From Rheinheimera sp. SA_1 (lineage in GTDB: Bacteria; Pseudomonadota; Gammaproteobacteria; Enterobacterales; Alteromonadaceae), in contig NZ_LXWK01000001.1 in NCBI RefSeq assembly GCF_001669775.1, positions 41,465-105,464 on the forward strand: 64,000 nucleotides of DNA. Direction: 5' to 3'. Of this stretch, positions 18,547 to 30,955 are shown in pieces. The position numbers and the translations under genes were made by a program. Each line of letters starts with the position of its first letter. Position 1 is the stretch's first letter. A model generated the notes under the pieces. The model saw only the letters and a list, made by a program, of their open reading frames with translations, was not told the origin of the DNA and did not search any database.

Positions 18547-19185
18547 TTATTGCGTGACCGGTTCGATATGAATTTCAACCCGGCGATTGGCCGCACGGTT
18601 GGCTTCATTGGTGTTCGGAACCGCCGGATAATTAGGGCCAACGCCGCGGGTTTCTAACCGAATCGGATTAACCTGCTGCGCAATTAAATACTGCTTGACG
18701 CTGTCGGCACGGCCTTGCGATAACTGCATATTCAGCGCCATCGGGCCGGTGTCGTCCGTATGACCGGTGATCACCAGCATGGTTTTTTCATATTCACTCA
18801 GCACTTTGGCAATGTCGTTTAATACTGGATATAAGTCGGCGCGAATGTCACTGCGACCTACCGCAAAAGTGACTTGCGCTGGAATATCCAGCCGCAGAAT
18901 GTCACCATCTCGATAAACTTTGACGCCGGTGCCAGACAGTTGCTCCCGCAATGCTTGTTCCTGATTATCCATATAACGGCCCACGGCAGCGCCAGTTAAA
19001 GCGCCGATTGCCGCACCAATCGCCAGACGTTTATTTTTGTGATTACCGGTGGCTTTGCCGGCAACCGCGCCAACCACAGCGCCAATAGCAGCACCCCGGT
19101 TGGTATTGTTGTTTTCAATGCTGGCACAACCACCAAGTGTCAGGGTGGTGGTTAATGCTGCAACCAACAAATGATTCGAGTTCAT
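18547..19185 (-). CDS. OmpA-family outer-membrane lipoprotein with glycine zipper
   Basis: 212 residues. Lipobox LGGC at about residue 20, then a glycine-zipper segment (GAAIGAVVGAVAGKATG and IGAAIGALTGAAVG), then a C-terminal OmpA peptidoglycan-binding domain with TGHTDDTGPMALNMQLSQGRADSVKQYL and NRAANRRVEI. The layout matches YiaD/YfiB-type lipoproteins that tie the outer membrane to the cell wall. Confidence 0.85.
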   Translation of the reverse strand: MNSNHLLVAALTTTLTLGGCASIENNNTNRGAAIGAVVGAVAGKATGNHKNKRLAIGAAIGALTGAAVGRYMDNQEQALREQLSGTGVKVYRDGDILRLDIPAQVTFAVGRSDIRADLYPVLNDIAKVLSEYEKTMLVITGHTDDTGPMALNMQLSQGRADSVKQYLIAQQVNPIRLETRGVGPNYPAVPNTNEANRAANRRVEIHIEPVTQ

Positions 19186-19461
19186 CAGTAATCCTTCATA
19201 AAAGCTTTAGGGACAGACTAGGCAGCTGCAGCTGAATTTTGGCTGAACTGACTGCTGGGTTCACTGCTGCACAATTTTGGTGCTGATCAACATGGCAACA
19301 GTGAATAAAGTAAAAAGCGGCAGTGTAGTCAGCTGTGGTCGACATAGCCAGCGATTGCGGTTAATGCGCAGCGGGCTCCGCCAAATGGTATGTGACATGC
19401 AAAGCTACTTATATTCAACTGGACATTCATACGGCTAAAAAGTAAGCTCCAAGGCCAGAAA

Positions 19462-19586
19462 TATACCCAAAATCATTGAAGTTTCGGGTAGGCGCCAAGT
19501 GAATGAGACCCCAGGAGCATAGCTGTCTATGTGACTGGGGCGAACGAACGAAGGCAACAACCCCGAATCTTCAAGGATGCCGGGTA
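19462..19586 (+). repeat. ERIC/IRU-type intergenic repeat, copy 1
   Basis: About 125 bp that forms one long imperfect palindrome. It starts TATACCCAAAATCATTGAAG and ends CTTCAAGGATGCCGGGTA; the centre CCCCAGGAGCATAG-CTGT-CTATGTGACTGGGG matches the core of the Enterobacterial Repetitive Intergenic Consensus. It sits in the proB leader region. A second copy, in reverse orientation, is at 40523-40650. Confidence 0.8.
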
Positions 19587-19625
19587 AATCAGTCTCAGGC
19601 TTTATCGACAGAGGGTTTTACACGC

Positions 19626-20741
19626 ATGGCCGCGCTTCGCTGGAAACGTATTGTGATCAAAGTGGGCAGTGCTTTAATTGCGCCAGCCGGAAAAGGGTGC
19701 TCGACCCGCTATCTGTTGGCGATTGCCCGTTTCATCAGCGAGTGCAAGCTGCAGGGCACAGAAGTTGTGCTGGTTTCCAGCGGCAGTGTCGCGGCAGGTC
19801 GGGCGGCTATTCCTTTCAGTCATCAGCCGCTGCCAATTAATGTGAAACAAGCGATGGCGGCGATTGGCCAAAGTCAGATGATGATGATGTGGAGTCAATT
19901 GCTGGATTGTCCGTGTGCGCAAATTCTGCTGACCCACGACGATTTACGCGACCGCAAAAGATATCTGAATATCGACAACACCTTGCGCACCTTACTGAGC
20001 CATCAGGCTCTGCCGATCGTCAACGAAAACGACACCGTCGCCACTGCTGAATTAAAGGTGGGTGATAACGATAATTTAGCCGCCATGGTCGCTATTGTGG
20101 TCGACGCTGATGCGCTAATTATTTGCTCAGATATCGATGGTTTATATACCGCGAACCCGCGAACGGATGCTAACGCCAGATTTATCCCCAGAGTCGATCA
20201 AATCAACGCTGACATTTATGCCATGGCTGGCGGTAGCCATCATGCCGTCGGCACCGGCGGGATGGTCACTAAATTACAGGCTGCTGCTAAGGCGTCAGCA
20301 CAAGGTATTGAAACGCTGATTATTAACGGTCAGAAAGCCAGTAGCTTTGATGCCTTACTGAATGGCGAAAATGCCGGTACCTTATTTTGCGCCCAACCCG
20401 GTAAACAAAGCGCCAAAAAACACTGGTTATTGCACAGCAGCAAAGCCACGGCGCAGGTGATGCTGGATGAAGGTGCTGTGCAGGCACTGTTGCATAAAGG
20501 TGCGTCGTTGCTGGCCAAAGGCGTGACGCAAGTGATCGGTGATTTTGACAAAGGCGACGCTATCTGGCTGGTTGATACCAACGGCGTCAAACTGGCCAAA
20601 GGGGTCAGCCAATACAGCGCACCGGAGCTGAATAAAATTAAAGGTATCCATAGCAGCGGTATCGAAGCCGTGCTGGGCTATTGCCCAAGTGAAGTGGCGG
20701 TGCACCGCGATGATTTAGTGCTGATGGAGCAGGGATTATGA
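19626..20741 (+). CDS. proB: Glutamate 5-kinase
   Basis: 371 residues from ATG 19626 (MAALRWKRIVIKVGSALI); an earlier in-frame start would read through the ERIC repeat and is rejected. ProB phosphorylates glutamate, the first step of proline synthesis, and is the proline-inhibited enzyme. Motifs: kinase start IVIKVGSALIAP, VLVSSGSVAAGR, IVNENDTVAT, LIICSDIDGLYTANPR and GTGGMVTKLQAA. A C-terminal PUA domain (about 275-371) is present. Its stop overlaps proA by 4 bp. Confidence 0.95.
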   Translation: MAALRWKRIVIKVGSALIAPAGKGCSTRYLLAIARFISECKLQGTEVVLVSSGSVAAGRAAIPFSHQPLPINVKQAMAAIGQSQMMMMWSQLLDCPCAQILLTHDDLRDRKRYLNIDNTLRTLLSHQALPIVNENDTVATAELKVGDNDNLAAMVAIVVDADALIICSDIDGLYTANPRTDANARFIPRVDQINADIYAMAGGSHHAVGTGGMVTKLQAAAKASAQGIETLIINGQKASSFDALLNGENAGTLFCAQPGKQSAKKHWLLHSSKATAQVMLDEGAVQALLHKGASLLAKGVTQVIGDFDKGDAIWLVDTNGVKLAKGVSQYSAPELNKIKGIHSSGIEAVLGYCPSEVAVHRDDLVLMEQGL

Positions 20742-22021
20742 GTCACAGCGAAACTATAAATACCGCAGCTGCAGCTTTTGATGTGGTTGCCTTGTGTCAG
20801 CAAGCCAGAATCGCCAGTCGGCAGTTGGCGCAAATGGGCGAAGGTGAAAAAAACCAGTTATTACTGGCAATGGCGGACGCTCTCGTTGCAGCTACTGCAG
20901 AAATTCTGCAGCAAAACCAGTTGGATATGCAAAATGCCATAGCAAATCAGCTTGCTGAAGCGATGCAAGACCGATTGTTGTTGACCAGCGAACGCATCCA
21001 ATCTTTAGCCGCCGCTGTGCGACAAATTGCCAGTTTGCCGGATCCAGTCGGGCAAATCCGGCAGTTAGCGCCAAGGCCAAACGGCATTCAGGTCGGTAAA
21101 ATGCGTATTCCGCTTGGCGTGATTGCGATGATTTACGAAGCGCGGCCGAATGTCACCGCAGACGCTGGCGCCTTATGTTTAAAATCCGGTAATGCGGTGA
21201 TTTTGCGTGGCGGTCGGGAAGCGCTGAATTCCAGTCTGGCAATTGCCAAAGTGCTGCAGCAAGTGTTGGTGGCGCATCAGGTGAATCCGGCGGCCATTAG
21301 CGTATTACCGGTGCCGGATCGCGATATTTTGTTGCAGTTGTTGCAGCAAGACAGCTATGTCGATTTGGTGATCCCGCGCGGTGGTGAAGGCCTGATCCGT
21401 TTTGTCAGCGATAACAGCCGTATCCCGGTGATCCAGCATTACAAAGGCATTTGCCATTTGTTTGTTGATAAAGCCGCCGACTTCGATAAAGCTTTGGCAT
21501 TGCTGCTAAACGGCAAAACTCAGCGGCCTGGCGTCTGTAACGCACTGGAAACTTTGCTGGTGCATGCCGATATTGCCACTACGTTTTTACCACTGGCCGA
21601 AGCTGCGCTGAGCGCTAAACAGGTCGAAATTTACGGCTGTACCAAGACACTGCAACATCTGCCAGCAGCCAATGCCGCGGCTTCGGATCAGTTTGATATT
21701 GAATACCTGCGCCTGGCGCTGTCCGTCAAAGTAGTCGACAGTTTTGCCGCTGCCGTCGCCCATATCGAACAATATAGTTCCGGTCATACCGAAGTGATTT
21801 GTACCCAGGACATTAGCCGGGCACAACGTTTTATCAAACAGATCAATTCGGCAGTGGTGATGGTCAATGCTTCATCGCGGTTTTCCGATGGCGGTGAGTT
21901 GGGTTTAGGCGCCGAAATTGGCATTTCTACCAGTAAACTGCATGCTTATGGCCCGATGGGGCTGGAATCTTTGACCACCGAAAAATACATTGTGATTGGC
22001 GATGGGCAGATACGAAGCTAA
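20738..22021 (+). CDS. proA: Gamma-glutamyl phosphate reductase
   Basis: 427 residues. NADPH-dependent reduction of glutamyl phosphate to glutamate semialdehyde, the second proline step. Motifs of the aldehyde-dehydrogenase-like family: PLGVIAMIYEARPNVTADAGALCLKSGNAVILRGG, VIPRGGEGLIRFV, the catalytic Cys in RPGVCNALETLLV, and the closing FSDGGELGLGAEIGISTSKLHAYGPMGLESLT. Overlaps proB by 4 bp, so the two are translationally coupled. Confidence 0.95.
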   Translation: MSHSETINTAAAAFDVVALCQQARIASRQLAQMGEGEKNQLLLAMADALVAATAEILQQNQLDMQNAIANQLAEAMQDRLLLTSERIQSLAAAVRQIASLPDPVGQIRQLAPRPNGIQVGKMRIPLGVIAMIYEARPNVTADAGALCLKSGNAVILRGGREALNSSLAIAKVLQQVLVAHQVNPAAISVLPVPDRDILLQLLQQDSYVDLVIPRGGEGLIRFVSDNSRIPVIQHYKGICHLFVDKAADFDKALALLLNGKTQRPGVCNALETLLVHADIATTFLPLAEAALSAKQVEIYGCTKTLQHLPAANAAASDQFDIEYLRLALSVKVVDSFAAAVAHIEQYSSGHTEVICTQDISRAQRFIKQINSAVVMVNASSRFSDGGELGLGAEIGISTSKLHAYGPMGLESLTTEKYIVIGDGQIRS

Positions 22022-22121
22022 GACGGATGTCTGAGGTTTATCGTGCGACCAGGGCAGCAGCGGAGACAAGCTATTTATTGAAAATGCAGACGTTATCGTG
22101 TGACAACGCCTGCTGCAAACA

Positions 22122-22313
22122 TCAACCGCGGTATGGATCCGTTGCGTTCAAGTAGGCTTTTAAATCAGCCAGATTCGGTTGTTGCTCTAACCAAAGCCTG
22201 AATTCACGGACTTTTTGATATTGCTCGTCACCAAATTTCTGCGCATAAATGCTGGCAAGGTGCTGCTTGCTGGCATCCCGGCGTAATTGATGTTGGTAAT
22301 GATTGCTTTGCTT
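22122..22313 (-). pseudogene. Remnant coding stretch, 64 codons without a start
   Basis: The 476-bp gap between proA and leuD holds a minus-strand stretch that reads like real protein (RRDASKQHLASIYAQKFG, then YQKVREFRLWLEQQPNLADLKAYL), bounded upstream by an in-frame stop and lacking any ATG, so it is a decayed gene end. I do not recognise the family. The rest of the gap has a GC-rich inverted repeat (GGACCCGC-TTTC-GCGGATCC, 22450-22469) that may serve as the leu operon terminator, although it lacks a T run. Confidence 0.4.
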
Positions 22314-22497
22314 TTAACGAGTTATCGAGCGCCGTAGGTAACAGTTTTCCTAAGTTGCAACTGGTGCAGGCAGTCATGCGATCGTCATTTGAGATGTGTG
22401 ATTCTATCCATAAAGAGTAACGGGATTTTATCTCTCAAATCAATAGCGAGCGGACCCGCTTTCGCGGATCCGTGCTGACAAACGGCATAAACCTAAA

Positions 22498-23100
22498 TTA
22501 ACCCAACCAAGGCGTCGCTTGTTTACGCGCTGCTTCATACTGGCCAATCTGCGGGCTCAGGGTTTCGCTGGCACCGATAAAATCCAAGCCTGATAGCAGT
22601 CGTTGTTTCACATCCTGATCCATGGCAAAACCGACAGCGGCGTTATTACCGAGCAGAATTTCCTGATTGGCCAAATCAATTTGCCATTGTTGCGGTCCTT
22701 GTTTGCAGCGATTGAACAAAAACTCAATATTTGAGGCGCTTAAACTAATCAGCAACATGCCGTTATTGACGCTGTTATTAAAGAAAATATCGGCAAAACT
22801 TTCGGCGATAATCACGTTAAAACCATATTGCTGAATGGCCCACGGTGCGTGTTCGCGTGATGAACCACAACCAAAATTGGTGCGGGTCAGTAAAATCGAC
22901 GCGCCTTGGTATTGCGGTTCATTCAGAATAAATTCCGGATTGGCGCTGCCGTCGGCCTGATAACGCCAGTCAAAAAACAGTGCTTCGGCAAAACCGTCAC
23001 GGCTCACTGAGGTCAAAAACTGTTTAGGGATAATTTGGTCAGTATCGACGTTATTTTTATCCAGCGGGCAGACTAACCCCTTGGCGAAAATCTGGCTCAT
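22498..23100 (-). CDS. leuD: 3-isopropylmalate dehydratase small subunit
   Basis: 200 residues, normal for bacterial LeuD. With LeuC it isomerises 2- to 3-isopropylmalate. Motifs: [51 protein letters not shown]. Last gene of leuABCD; its start overlaps the leuC stop by 4 bp. Confidence 0.95.
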   Translation of the reverse strand: MSQIFAKGLVCPLDKNNVDTDQIIPKQFLTSVSRDGFAEALFFDWRYQADGSANPEFILNEPQYQGASILLTRTNFGCGSSREHAPWAIQQYGFNVIIAESFADIFFNNSVNNGMLLISLSASNIEFLFNRCKQGPQQWQIDLANQEILLGNNAAVGFAMDQDVKQRLLSGLDFIGASETLSPQIGQYEAARKQATPWLG

Positions 23101-24536
23101 GCCTGCGCTCCTTGTGGTGCTTGTACTGAGATTTGGGAAATATCGACAAACTTACCGGCAATAGCGGCAGCAGCGGCCATCGCCGGGCTGACTAAATGGG
23201 TGCGACTGCCACGGCCCTGGCGGCCTTCAAAGTTACGATTAGAAGTGGAAGCGCAGCGCTGACCGGCATCAACTCTGTCATCATTCATACCTAAACACAT
23301 CGAACATCCCGGTTCGCGCCATTCAAAACCGGCGGCTTTAAATACATCCGCTAAACCTTCAGCTTCGGCCTGACGTTTCACCTGGCCAGAACCCGGCACT
23401 ACCAAAGCGCGCACACCAGCGGCAACTTTTTGCGTGCCAACCACGGCGGCGGCGGCACGTAAATCTTCAATCCGGCTATTGGTGCAAGAGCCGATAAACA
23501 CCACATCAACGCTAATATCGGTCAGCTTCTGACCCGCTTCCAAGCCCATGTAGGTCAAAGCGCGTTTGGCGGCATCGGCTTTGATCAAATCTTTAAAGGA
23601 TTCCGGCGCTGGCACCGGTTGATCGACGGCAATCACTTGCTCAGGGTTCGTACCCCAGCTGATTTGTGGCCGGATCTGACTGCCATCAATGCTAACGACA
23701 GTATCAAAAACTGCATCCGCATCTGAATACAGCGATTGCCAGTAGGCAACGGCGGCATCCCAATGTTCAGCTTTCGGCGCATGAGGTTTACCTTTCAGAT
23801 AGGCAAAAGTGGTGTCATCCGGGGCAATCAAACCGGCTTTAGCGCCCATTTCGATGCTCATATTACACAACGTCATCCGGCCTTCCATCGTCATGCCACG
23901 AATGGCTTCACCACAGAATTCCGCGACATAACCGTTGCCACCGGCGGTGCCTAACTTACCGATAATCGCCAGGATCACATCTTTAGGCGTGACAAAAGGC
24001 GATAACTGACCGGAGACTTCCACCTTTAAGGTTCGGGCCACTTGTTGCGGCAGCGTTTGGGTGGCCAGTACGTGTTCCACTTCAGAAGTACCGATACCAA
24101 AGGCAATAGCGCCAAAAGCGCCGTGAGTGGAGGTGTGCGAGTCACCGCATACAATCACCATGCCGGGCTGGGTCAAGCCAAGCTCAGGGCCAATCACGTG
24201 CACAATGCCTTGATCCGGATGATATAAATCCAGCAGCTCAATGCCACTTTCGGCGCAGTTGGCGGCCAGGGCTTCCAGCTGTTTACGCGAAGTTTCACCA
24301 GCGGCATCGTAGCTGCGCACCTGGGTTGAAGTATTGTGATCCATGGTGGCGAAGGTTAAATCCGGCCGCCGAACTTTGCGACCGGCTAAACGCAGGCCGG
24401 AAAATGCCTGTGGACTGGTCACTTCATGAATAAGATGGCGGTCGACAAACAATAAATCGGTACTGCCGTTTAAAGAACCGACCACGTGGCTTTGGTAAAT
24501 TTTTTGGTACAGGGTTTTACCTGAAGGCTGGCTCAT
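23097..24536 (-). CDS. leuC: 3-isopropylmalate dehydratase large subunit
   Basis: 479 residues. Aconitase-family [4Fe-4S] subunit. The cluster cysteines are visible in [14 protein letters not shown] and [46 protein letters not shown] is the family signature. Two bases separate it from leuB upstream. Confidence 0.95.
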   Translation of the reverse strand: MSQPSGKTLYQKIYQSHVVGSLNGSTDLLFVDRHLIHEVTSPQAFSGLRLAGRKVRRPDLTFATMDHNTSTQVRSYDAAGETSRKQLEALAANCAESGIELLDLYHPDQGIVHVIGPELGLTQPGMVIVCGDSHTSTHGAFGAIAFGIGTSEVEHVLATQTLPQQVARTLKVEVSGQLSPFVTPKDVILAIIGKLGTAGGNGYVAEFCGEAIRGMTMEGRMTLCNMSIEMGAKAGLIAPDDTTFAYLKGKPHAPKAEHWDAAVAYWQSLYSDADAVFDTVVSIDGSQIRPQISWGTNPEQVIAVDQPVPAPESFKDLIKADAAKRALTYMGLEAGQKLTDISVDVVFIGSCTNSRIEDLRAAAAVVGTQKVAAGVRALVVPGSGQVKRQAEAEGLADVFKAAGFEWREPGCSMCLGMNDDRVDAGQRCASTSNRNFEGRQGRGSRTHLVSPAMAAAAAIAGKFVDISQISVQAPQGAQA

Positions 24537-24538
24537 TT

Positions 24539-27221
<2,683 letters not shown>

Positions 27222-27274
27222 AGTTTGTTCCTCGTTCGCTGATTTTTTATCCCGTTATCAGACCTGGAGGTAAC

Positions 27275-27305
27275 AAAAAACCCCGGCCTGTGGCTCGGGG
27301 TTTTT
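27275..27305 (-). terminator. leu operon attenuator terminator
   Basis: On the minus strand the stem CCCCGAGCC / GGCCGGGG is followed by TTTTTTG, 54-85 bp ahead of leuA and just past the leader peptide stop. An upstream segment at the leader end (CCACGGGGTTTTGTG) can pair with part of the stem and would form the competing antiterminator, as in the enterobacterial leu leader. Confidence 0.85.
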
Positions 27306-27326
27306 GCTGGTTCCGGTAAACGCGTG

Positions 27327-27410
27327 TTACCAATGCACAAAACCCCGTGGCCTGAGTAGGAGCACGAGGAGGTTGAGAATAATTGCGTTTAAACGGGTAT
27401 TCATTGTCAT
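27327..27410 (-). CDS. leuL: leu operon leader peptide
   Basis: 27 residues, beginning MTMNTRLNAIILN and continuing with the run LLVLLL before ending RPRGFVHW. Eight of 27 residues are Leu, six of them within the eight-residue stretch LNLLVLLL, using mostly CTC, CTA and TTA codons. Low charged tRNA-Leu would stall the ribosome in this run and let the downstream terminator be bypassed. Ten to twenty bases separate the stop from the terminator stem. A second ATG two codons in is an alternative start. Confidence 0.9.
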   Translation of the reverse strand: MTMNTRLNAIILNLLVLLLRPRGFVHW

Positions 27411-27465
27411 AAGAGTTTTCTTAAAAATTCTGGTCAAAACTGCGTCAGATGCGCGGATGTCATTA

Positions 27466-27494
27466 GTAATAACATGGCAATTTTGGAAATGCAA
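27466..27494 (-). promoter_or_regulatory. Predicted sigma-70 promoter of the leu operon
   Basis: On the minus strand TTGCAT (-35), a 17-bp spacer and TATTAC (-10), placed so transcription would start about 50 bp before leuL. A second candidate (TTGACC-17-TCTTAT) overlaps the leader start codon and is rejected. Confidence 0.5.
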
Positions 27495-27655
27495 CAGTAT
27501 AGATGGCCAAACCAGATGGTTATCTTCTGAGCGGTTTTACTGATATAGCCCATTTGTGTAGCCAGATCAGCGGCTTTGGTCAGAACAGATTTGACGCTGT
27601 GCTGCATAAAAAAACAACAAACTCGCTGGTTTTGCAGAATAATGACAAAAATAAC

Positions 27656-27685
27656 ATGACAATTGCGCCTGCTGCGGCTTAAAAT
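27656..27685 (+). promoter_or_regulatory. Predicted promoter of tRNA-Leu
   Basis: ATGACA, an 18-bp spacer and TAAAAT, with a GC-rich discriminator before the mature tRNA 40 bp downstream. Good -10, moderate -35. Confidence 0.45.
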
Positions 27686-27724
27686 GCTCGCCGTTCTGCC
27701 AAGTGCTCCTGCACACGCAACTCT

Positions 27725-27811
27725 GCCCGGGTGGTGAAATCGGTAGACACAAGGGATTTAAAATCCCTCGCTCGAAAGGGCGTGCCGGTTCAAGTCCGGC
27801 CCCGGGCACCA
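27725..27811 (+). tRNA. tRNA-Leu (anticodon UAA)
   Basis: 87 nt including an encoded CCA. Acceptor stem GCCCGGG pairs with CCCGGGC; D-loop TGGTGAAATCGGTAGACA; anticodon arm GGGATTTAAAATCCC with TAA; long class II variable arm; T arm GCCGGTTCAAGTCCGGC. It decodes UUA, a codon used in the leu leader just upstream. Confidence 0.95.
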
Positions 27812-27827
27812 TTTCTGCATCAAACTA

Positions 27828-28350
27828 GGGTCTGTTGATCTTTGTTGTTCACAAATCAACTTTGCCACATACGAAACCGCATAAAACAACAGACCAGCGC
27901 CAGCATGCTGACGTAATTCTTCGCAAGTTTTTCTTAACGCGTAGCAATGGCCCGATAGTGTTTTAATCGGACGAACGCATTCTCAACCAGATGGCGATAT
28001 TTGTATAAACTCCAATCACCATTACCAACTTTCGAATTTCGTTTTCTCTGCATTATTGGAATGGCTTTTTTGTTGCGCACAAGCTCACGTTACCGCTCGC
28101 TATCGTAGCTTCGGTCAGCAATGACACGAACTGCATCTGGTAATTTTTCAATTAATTCAATGGCTGCTTTGCAGTCATGAACTTCTCCACCCGTCAGGAT
28201 GAATTCTATTGGTAGCCCGTAGCTATAAACAGCCAAATGTATCTTCGTAAAGTTGCCCAGACTTTTCCCAATATTCATCTTCTGCTGTACATCCGTCCGC
28301 AGCATGCTGGTGCGCTTTGATGATGCATTAATCGATAAGTTCACTTTCTA
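27828..28350 (-). pseudogene. Decayed IS5-family transposase
   Basis: The C-terminal part reads in pieces on the minus strand: IGKSLGNFTKIHLAVYSYGLPIEFILTGGEVHDCKAAIELI, RVIADRSYDSER, then after a frameshift the tail YRHLVENAFVRLKHYRAIATR and a stop inside, then KLAKNYVSMLALVCCFMRFRMWQS. The IS5-type terminal sequence GGGTCTGTTGATC starts at 27828, 17 bp beyond the tRNA. The other end is missing, and the N-terminal catalytic part is lost. Confidence 0.8.
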
Positions 28351-28479
28351 AATCAGTATCTTGCCTGAGGGATCCCTACAAATGTGGTAGTTAAAACAAA
28401 TAGTTAGGCGAGAAGGGGACATTCACGGCAGTTCCTGCTCTGATCATTCGCCAAAATAAATTTAACCGAAACATGCCAT

Positions 28480-29420
28480 AAACGTTCAAAACATGCTCGC
28501 CGATTTCCTCTCGTTTATCACCCTCCAAAACATCCAAAACATCCACAACACCAGAATGGCTTCACTTTGTGCATCATTGCAAAGTTTGGTGGCCAACGGC
28601 AAAAGCATAGTGACCGCCATTGGACGCGGAATTCAAAGTGCTGCCACAGAAAAATCTTGTATTAAACGAGCCGATCGCCTGCTGAGTAATGAAGCTTTCC
28701 AAGACGACATTCCGTTGATTTAGCGGCACTAACTAAAGTATTAGTTAAAACAAAACAGCCACTTATCTTGGTTGACTGGAGTAACTCCGACAATAAAAAA
28801 ACGTCATTTTATCTTGCGTGCCAGCTTGGCTCTTGAAGGGCATTCGTTGACTTTGCTGCAGGAGGTTAAGGGGGTTGTGGATTACAACAGTCCGATGGTA
28901 CATCAGCACTTTTACGCCGTCTTAAAGCGAGCGTACCGACTGATTGCAAACCAATTATCGTCACCGACGCCGGTTTTAAGATGCCATGGTTGGGATTATA
29001 TAGTGTGGGTACGTGGTAATCAGGCACTGCAATTGCCAGGAAGCTACATAAGTGTGACAAACATAAGTCTTATAAAGTGCCATGATTACTGGTCATAGCG
29101 CATTTAACTGATTATCTTTTAAAAATATCAAAGTGTTACAACACCAGAATGTAATTTGAAGAATGCTTTCGTGATCAGAAATCCAGATGTATGTTCTTGG
29201 AGGTAGCGCGCATCAGATGTGAAGTATTGAACGACTTAAAGCATTACTGGTGCTTGCGGCACTGGCCAATTGGCTTGGGGTTACGGTAGAAGTCAGTGGA
29301 AAACATGGTACGTTGCAGGCAAACAGCATCAAACACCGGCGGTTAGGATGTCGCCTGGCACGAATGGCTATCTAAGCGCGGGATATCCAGGCTGTTATTA
29401 GGCAAATCATGTCTTGAACA
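28480..29420 (+). pseudogene. Decayed IS4-family transposase
   Basis: Opening frame (from 28493) carries the IS4 N-terminal pattern IVTAIGRGIQSAATEKSCIKRADRLLSN. It then shifts frame, continuing ILVDWSNSDNKKTSFYL, then DCKPIIVTDAGFKMPW, then FRDQKSRCM, each in another frame and broken by stops (28723, about 28838, about 29019). The DDE core is recognisable but no functional protein is possible. Confidence 0.75.
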
Positions 29421-29558
29421 GACAAGTGAGATTAGAATAATGTTAAATCGGTAAGTTGTTGATATGGTTGTATGTTTTATGGGTGTGCGTCACGTTAGCA
29501 GTGTCAGTGAACACTGCCTATATCGTTATTAAGGTTCTGATAACAGCCAGTGTTGCTG

Positions 29559-30653
29559 TTACTTTAGTTTTTGCTCTTTAATATAGTTAAGCAGATGCTC
29601 GAATGCTTCATTCACGGCTTTTGGAAGTTCCCAGTCCACTTGATTCCAATCAATGCCACAGTCAAGTTCCAGCAGGTTTTCTGTCAGGATAAATTTCATC
29701 AGTTCTGGCGATTCGACAGTTCCTAAACGATAACGTTTTTTCTTCTCGACAGTCACTGGGGTTTTAATATTGTTAAGAATGTCTTGAATTTTTTTATTAA
29801 CTGCTCTTTTGTGCTCCACATTCAGGATAGTCTGGCCGGTTTTTTTGCGGATGCGCTGCTCTTCGCTAAGTACGATTTTCTTCATCGCGATAAAAGGCAA
29901 CGAATTGCCGTTTTGAAAAGCCTCAATCACGGCCGGATATCGCGTCAGCACGTTGTAGTTGTCAAAAGCTCCCATGGATATGCCTAACAAACTGGCTATT
30001 TCCCGAACTGTTAGTCCTTTATTCTCGGTTCGTTGTCGCATTGCACTTAACGTTTCCAGTTCAAGAATTGCTTCTTGAAATGCCTGCAGTTTACCATACT
30101 GTGGTAAATCTTCGCGGCTGGCGTTTTCTTGAAATTGTTTAGTGCGTGGTAACGATGGTTTTTGGTTGTAAACTTTAAAGTGCGCGGCGCCGTCAATGCC
30201 GTTGGCGTAGAGCATCGCGAAAAAACGGCGGTGGCCAGTCAGCAACTGGTAGCTGTTGTCATCGAGTGGATAAATAGTCGGAACCTGAATCAGCTCAGAG
30301 ACGGATACGTTTGCTGCCAATTCAATGATAGATGCAATACTGGCATTGGCTTTTTTCCAATCGAAACTGCTGCTGTGAAAGCAGTTCAGAATACAGGATT
30401 TGCCAATCACAACTTGATCGCGGCAATCCAACCGTTCGATCAGTTGTGCTTTTGACAGCCTTTTAGTTGCGATCTGATAAGCAAGCTGGTCCGGTACTAT
30501 TACGGCTGGGAAGAAACGGGCATTTTTCTGGTCAGGTTGGATGCGGTTCAGAAAAATTGACTTGTATTCATACGGCTGCTCAATGAGAATTTTGGAAAAA
30601 TCCATACGATTCAGTTCGGCAGTTAGTTTCTGTTCCAGGGATGGGCCACTCAA
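29559..30653 (-). CDS. ParB/Srx-domain protein (orphan)
   Basis: 364 residues. A ParB-type nuclease/CTPase-like domain occupies about 90-190 (ELIQVPTIYPLDDNSYQLLTGHRRFFAMLYANGI; the TGHRR box is the ParB GxRR-like motif), followed by a helix-turn-helix (GLTVREIASLLGISMGAFDNYNVLTRYP). The rest is helical. There is no ParA ATPase gene next to it, and it lies between IS remnants and another small unknown gene, so it is probably left over from a plasmid or integrative element rather than the chromosomal partition gene. Its intact length argues that it is still under selection or recently acquired. Confidence 0.7.
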   Translation of the reverse strand: MSGPSLEQKLTAELNRMDFSKILIEQPYEYKSIFLNRIQPDQKNARFFPAVIVPDQLAYQIATKRLSKAQLIERLDCRDQVVIGKSCILNCFHSSSFDWKKANASIASIIELAANVSVSELIQVPTIYPLDDNSYQLLTGHRRFFAMLYANGIDGAAHFKVYNQKPSLPRTKQFQENASREDLPQYGKLQAFQEAILELETLSAMRQRTENKGLTVREIASLLGISMGAFDNYNVLTRYPAVIEAFQNGNSLPFIAMKKIVLSEEQRIRKKTGQTILNVEHKRAVNKKIQDILNNIKTPVTVEKKKRYRLGTVESPELMKFILTENLLELDCGIDWNQVDWELPKAVNEAFEHLLNYIKEQKLK

Positions 30654-30706
30654 TAGTTTTCTCCACTCATTTCATAAGATTTATAAGTATTTTAGAGTGA
30701 GTAGTC

Positions 30707-30734
30707 TTTGGCAGCAAGCAATCTGGCTGCCAAA
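30707..30734. repeat. Perfect inverted repeat ahead of the ParB-like gene
   Basis: TTTGGCAGC - 10 nt - GCTGCCAAA, with no T run in either direction, located between the small gene 30752-30955 and the ParB-like start at 30653. It could be an operator or ParB-type binding site; a terminator is less likely. Confidence 0.55.
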
Positions 30735-30751
30735 TTAAGGAGGAGTAGGGC

Positions 30752-30955
30752 TTAATGCAGGTCGACAGGACTTGAACAGAGCGTAAGGGTAGGCAAATCT
30801 CCGAGCAGAGATAATTTTTTTGCGACATTTTCGTCGGTAAGGTAATTATTAAATACCAACTGTGGCTCGATGTGCAACCCCTCCAAACCATCTTGTCGGC
30901 CTTGCAGATATGCATCTTTGTATAGTTCACGTAATAAATTTGATAATTCATCCAT
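30752..30955 (-). CDS. Small hypothetical protein upstream of the ParB-like gene
   Basis: 67 residues (MDELSNLLRELYKDAYLQGRQDGLEG...), acidic and helix-prone at the N-terminus. ATG at 30955 without a strong ribosome binding site. Same strand as the ParB-like gene and 98 bp ahead of it, so possibly co-transcribed. No family recognised. Confidence 0.4.
   Translation of the reverse strand: MDELSNLLRELYKDAYLQGRQDGLEGLHIEPQLVFNNYLTDENVAKKLSLLGDLPTLTLCSSPVDLH

Noticed and set aside
19503..19625. Upstream extension of proB by 41 codons
   Set aside because: It would translate the ERIC repeat; the ATG at 19626 begins exactly where the conserved kinase domain begins.
27412..27440. TTGACC-17-TCTTAT promoter for leu
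   Set aside because: Its -10 overlaps the leader start codon, so the transcript would lack the leader.
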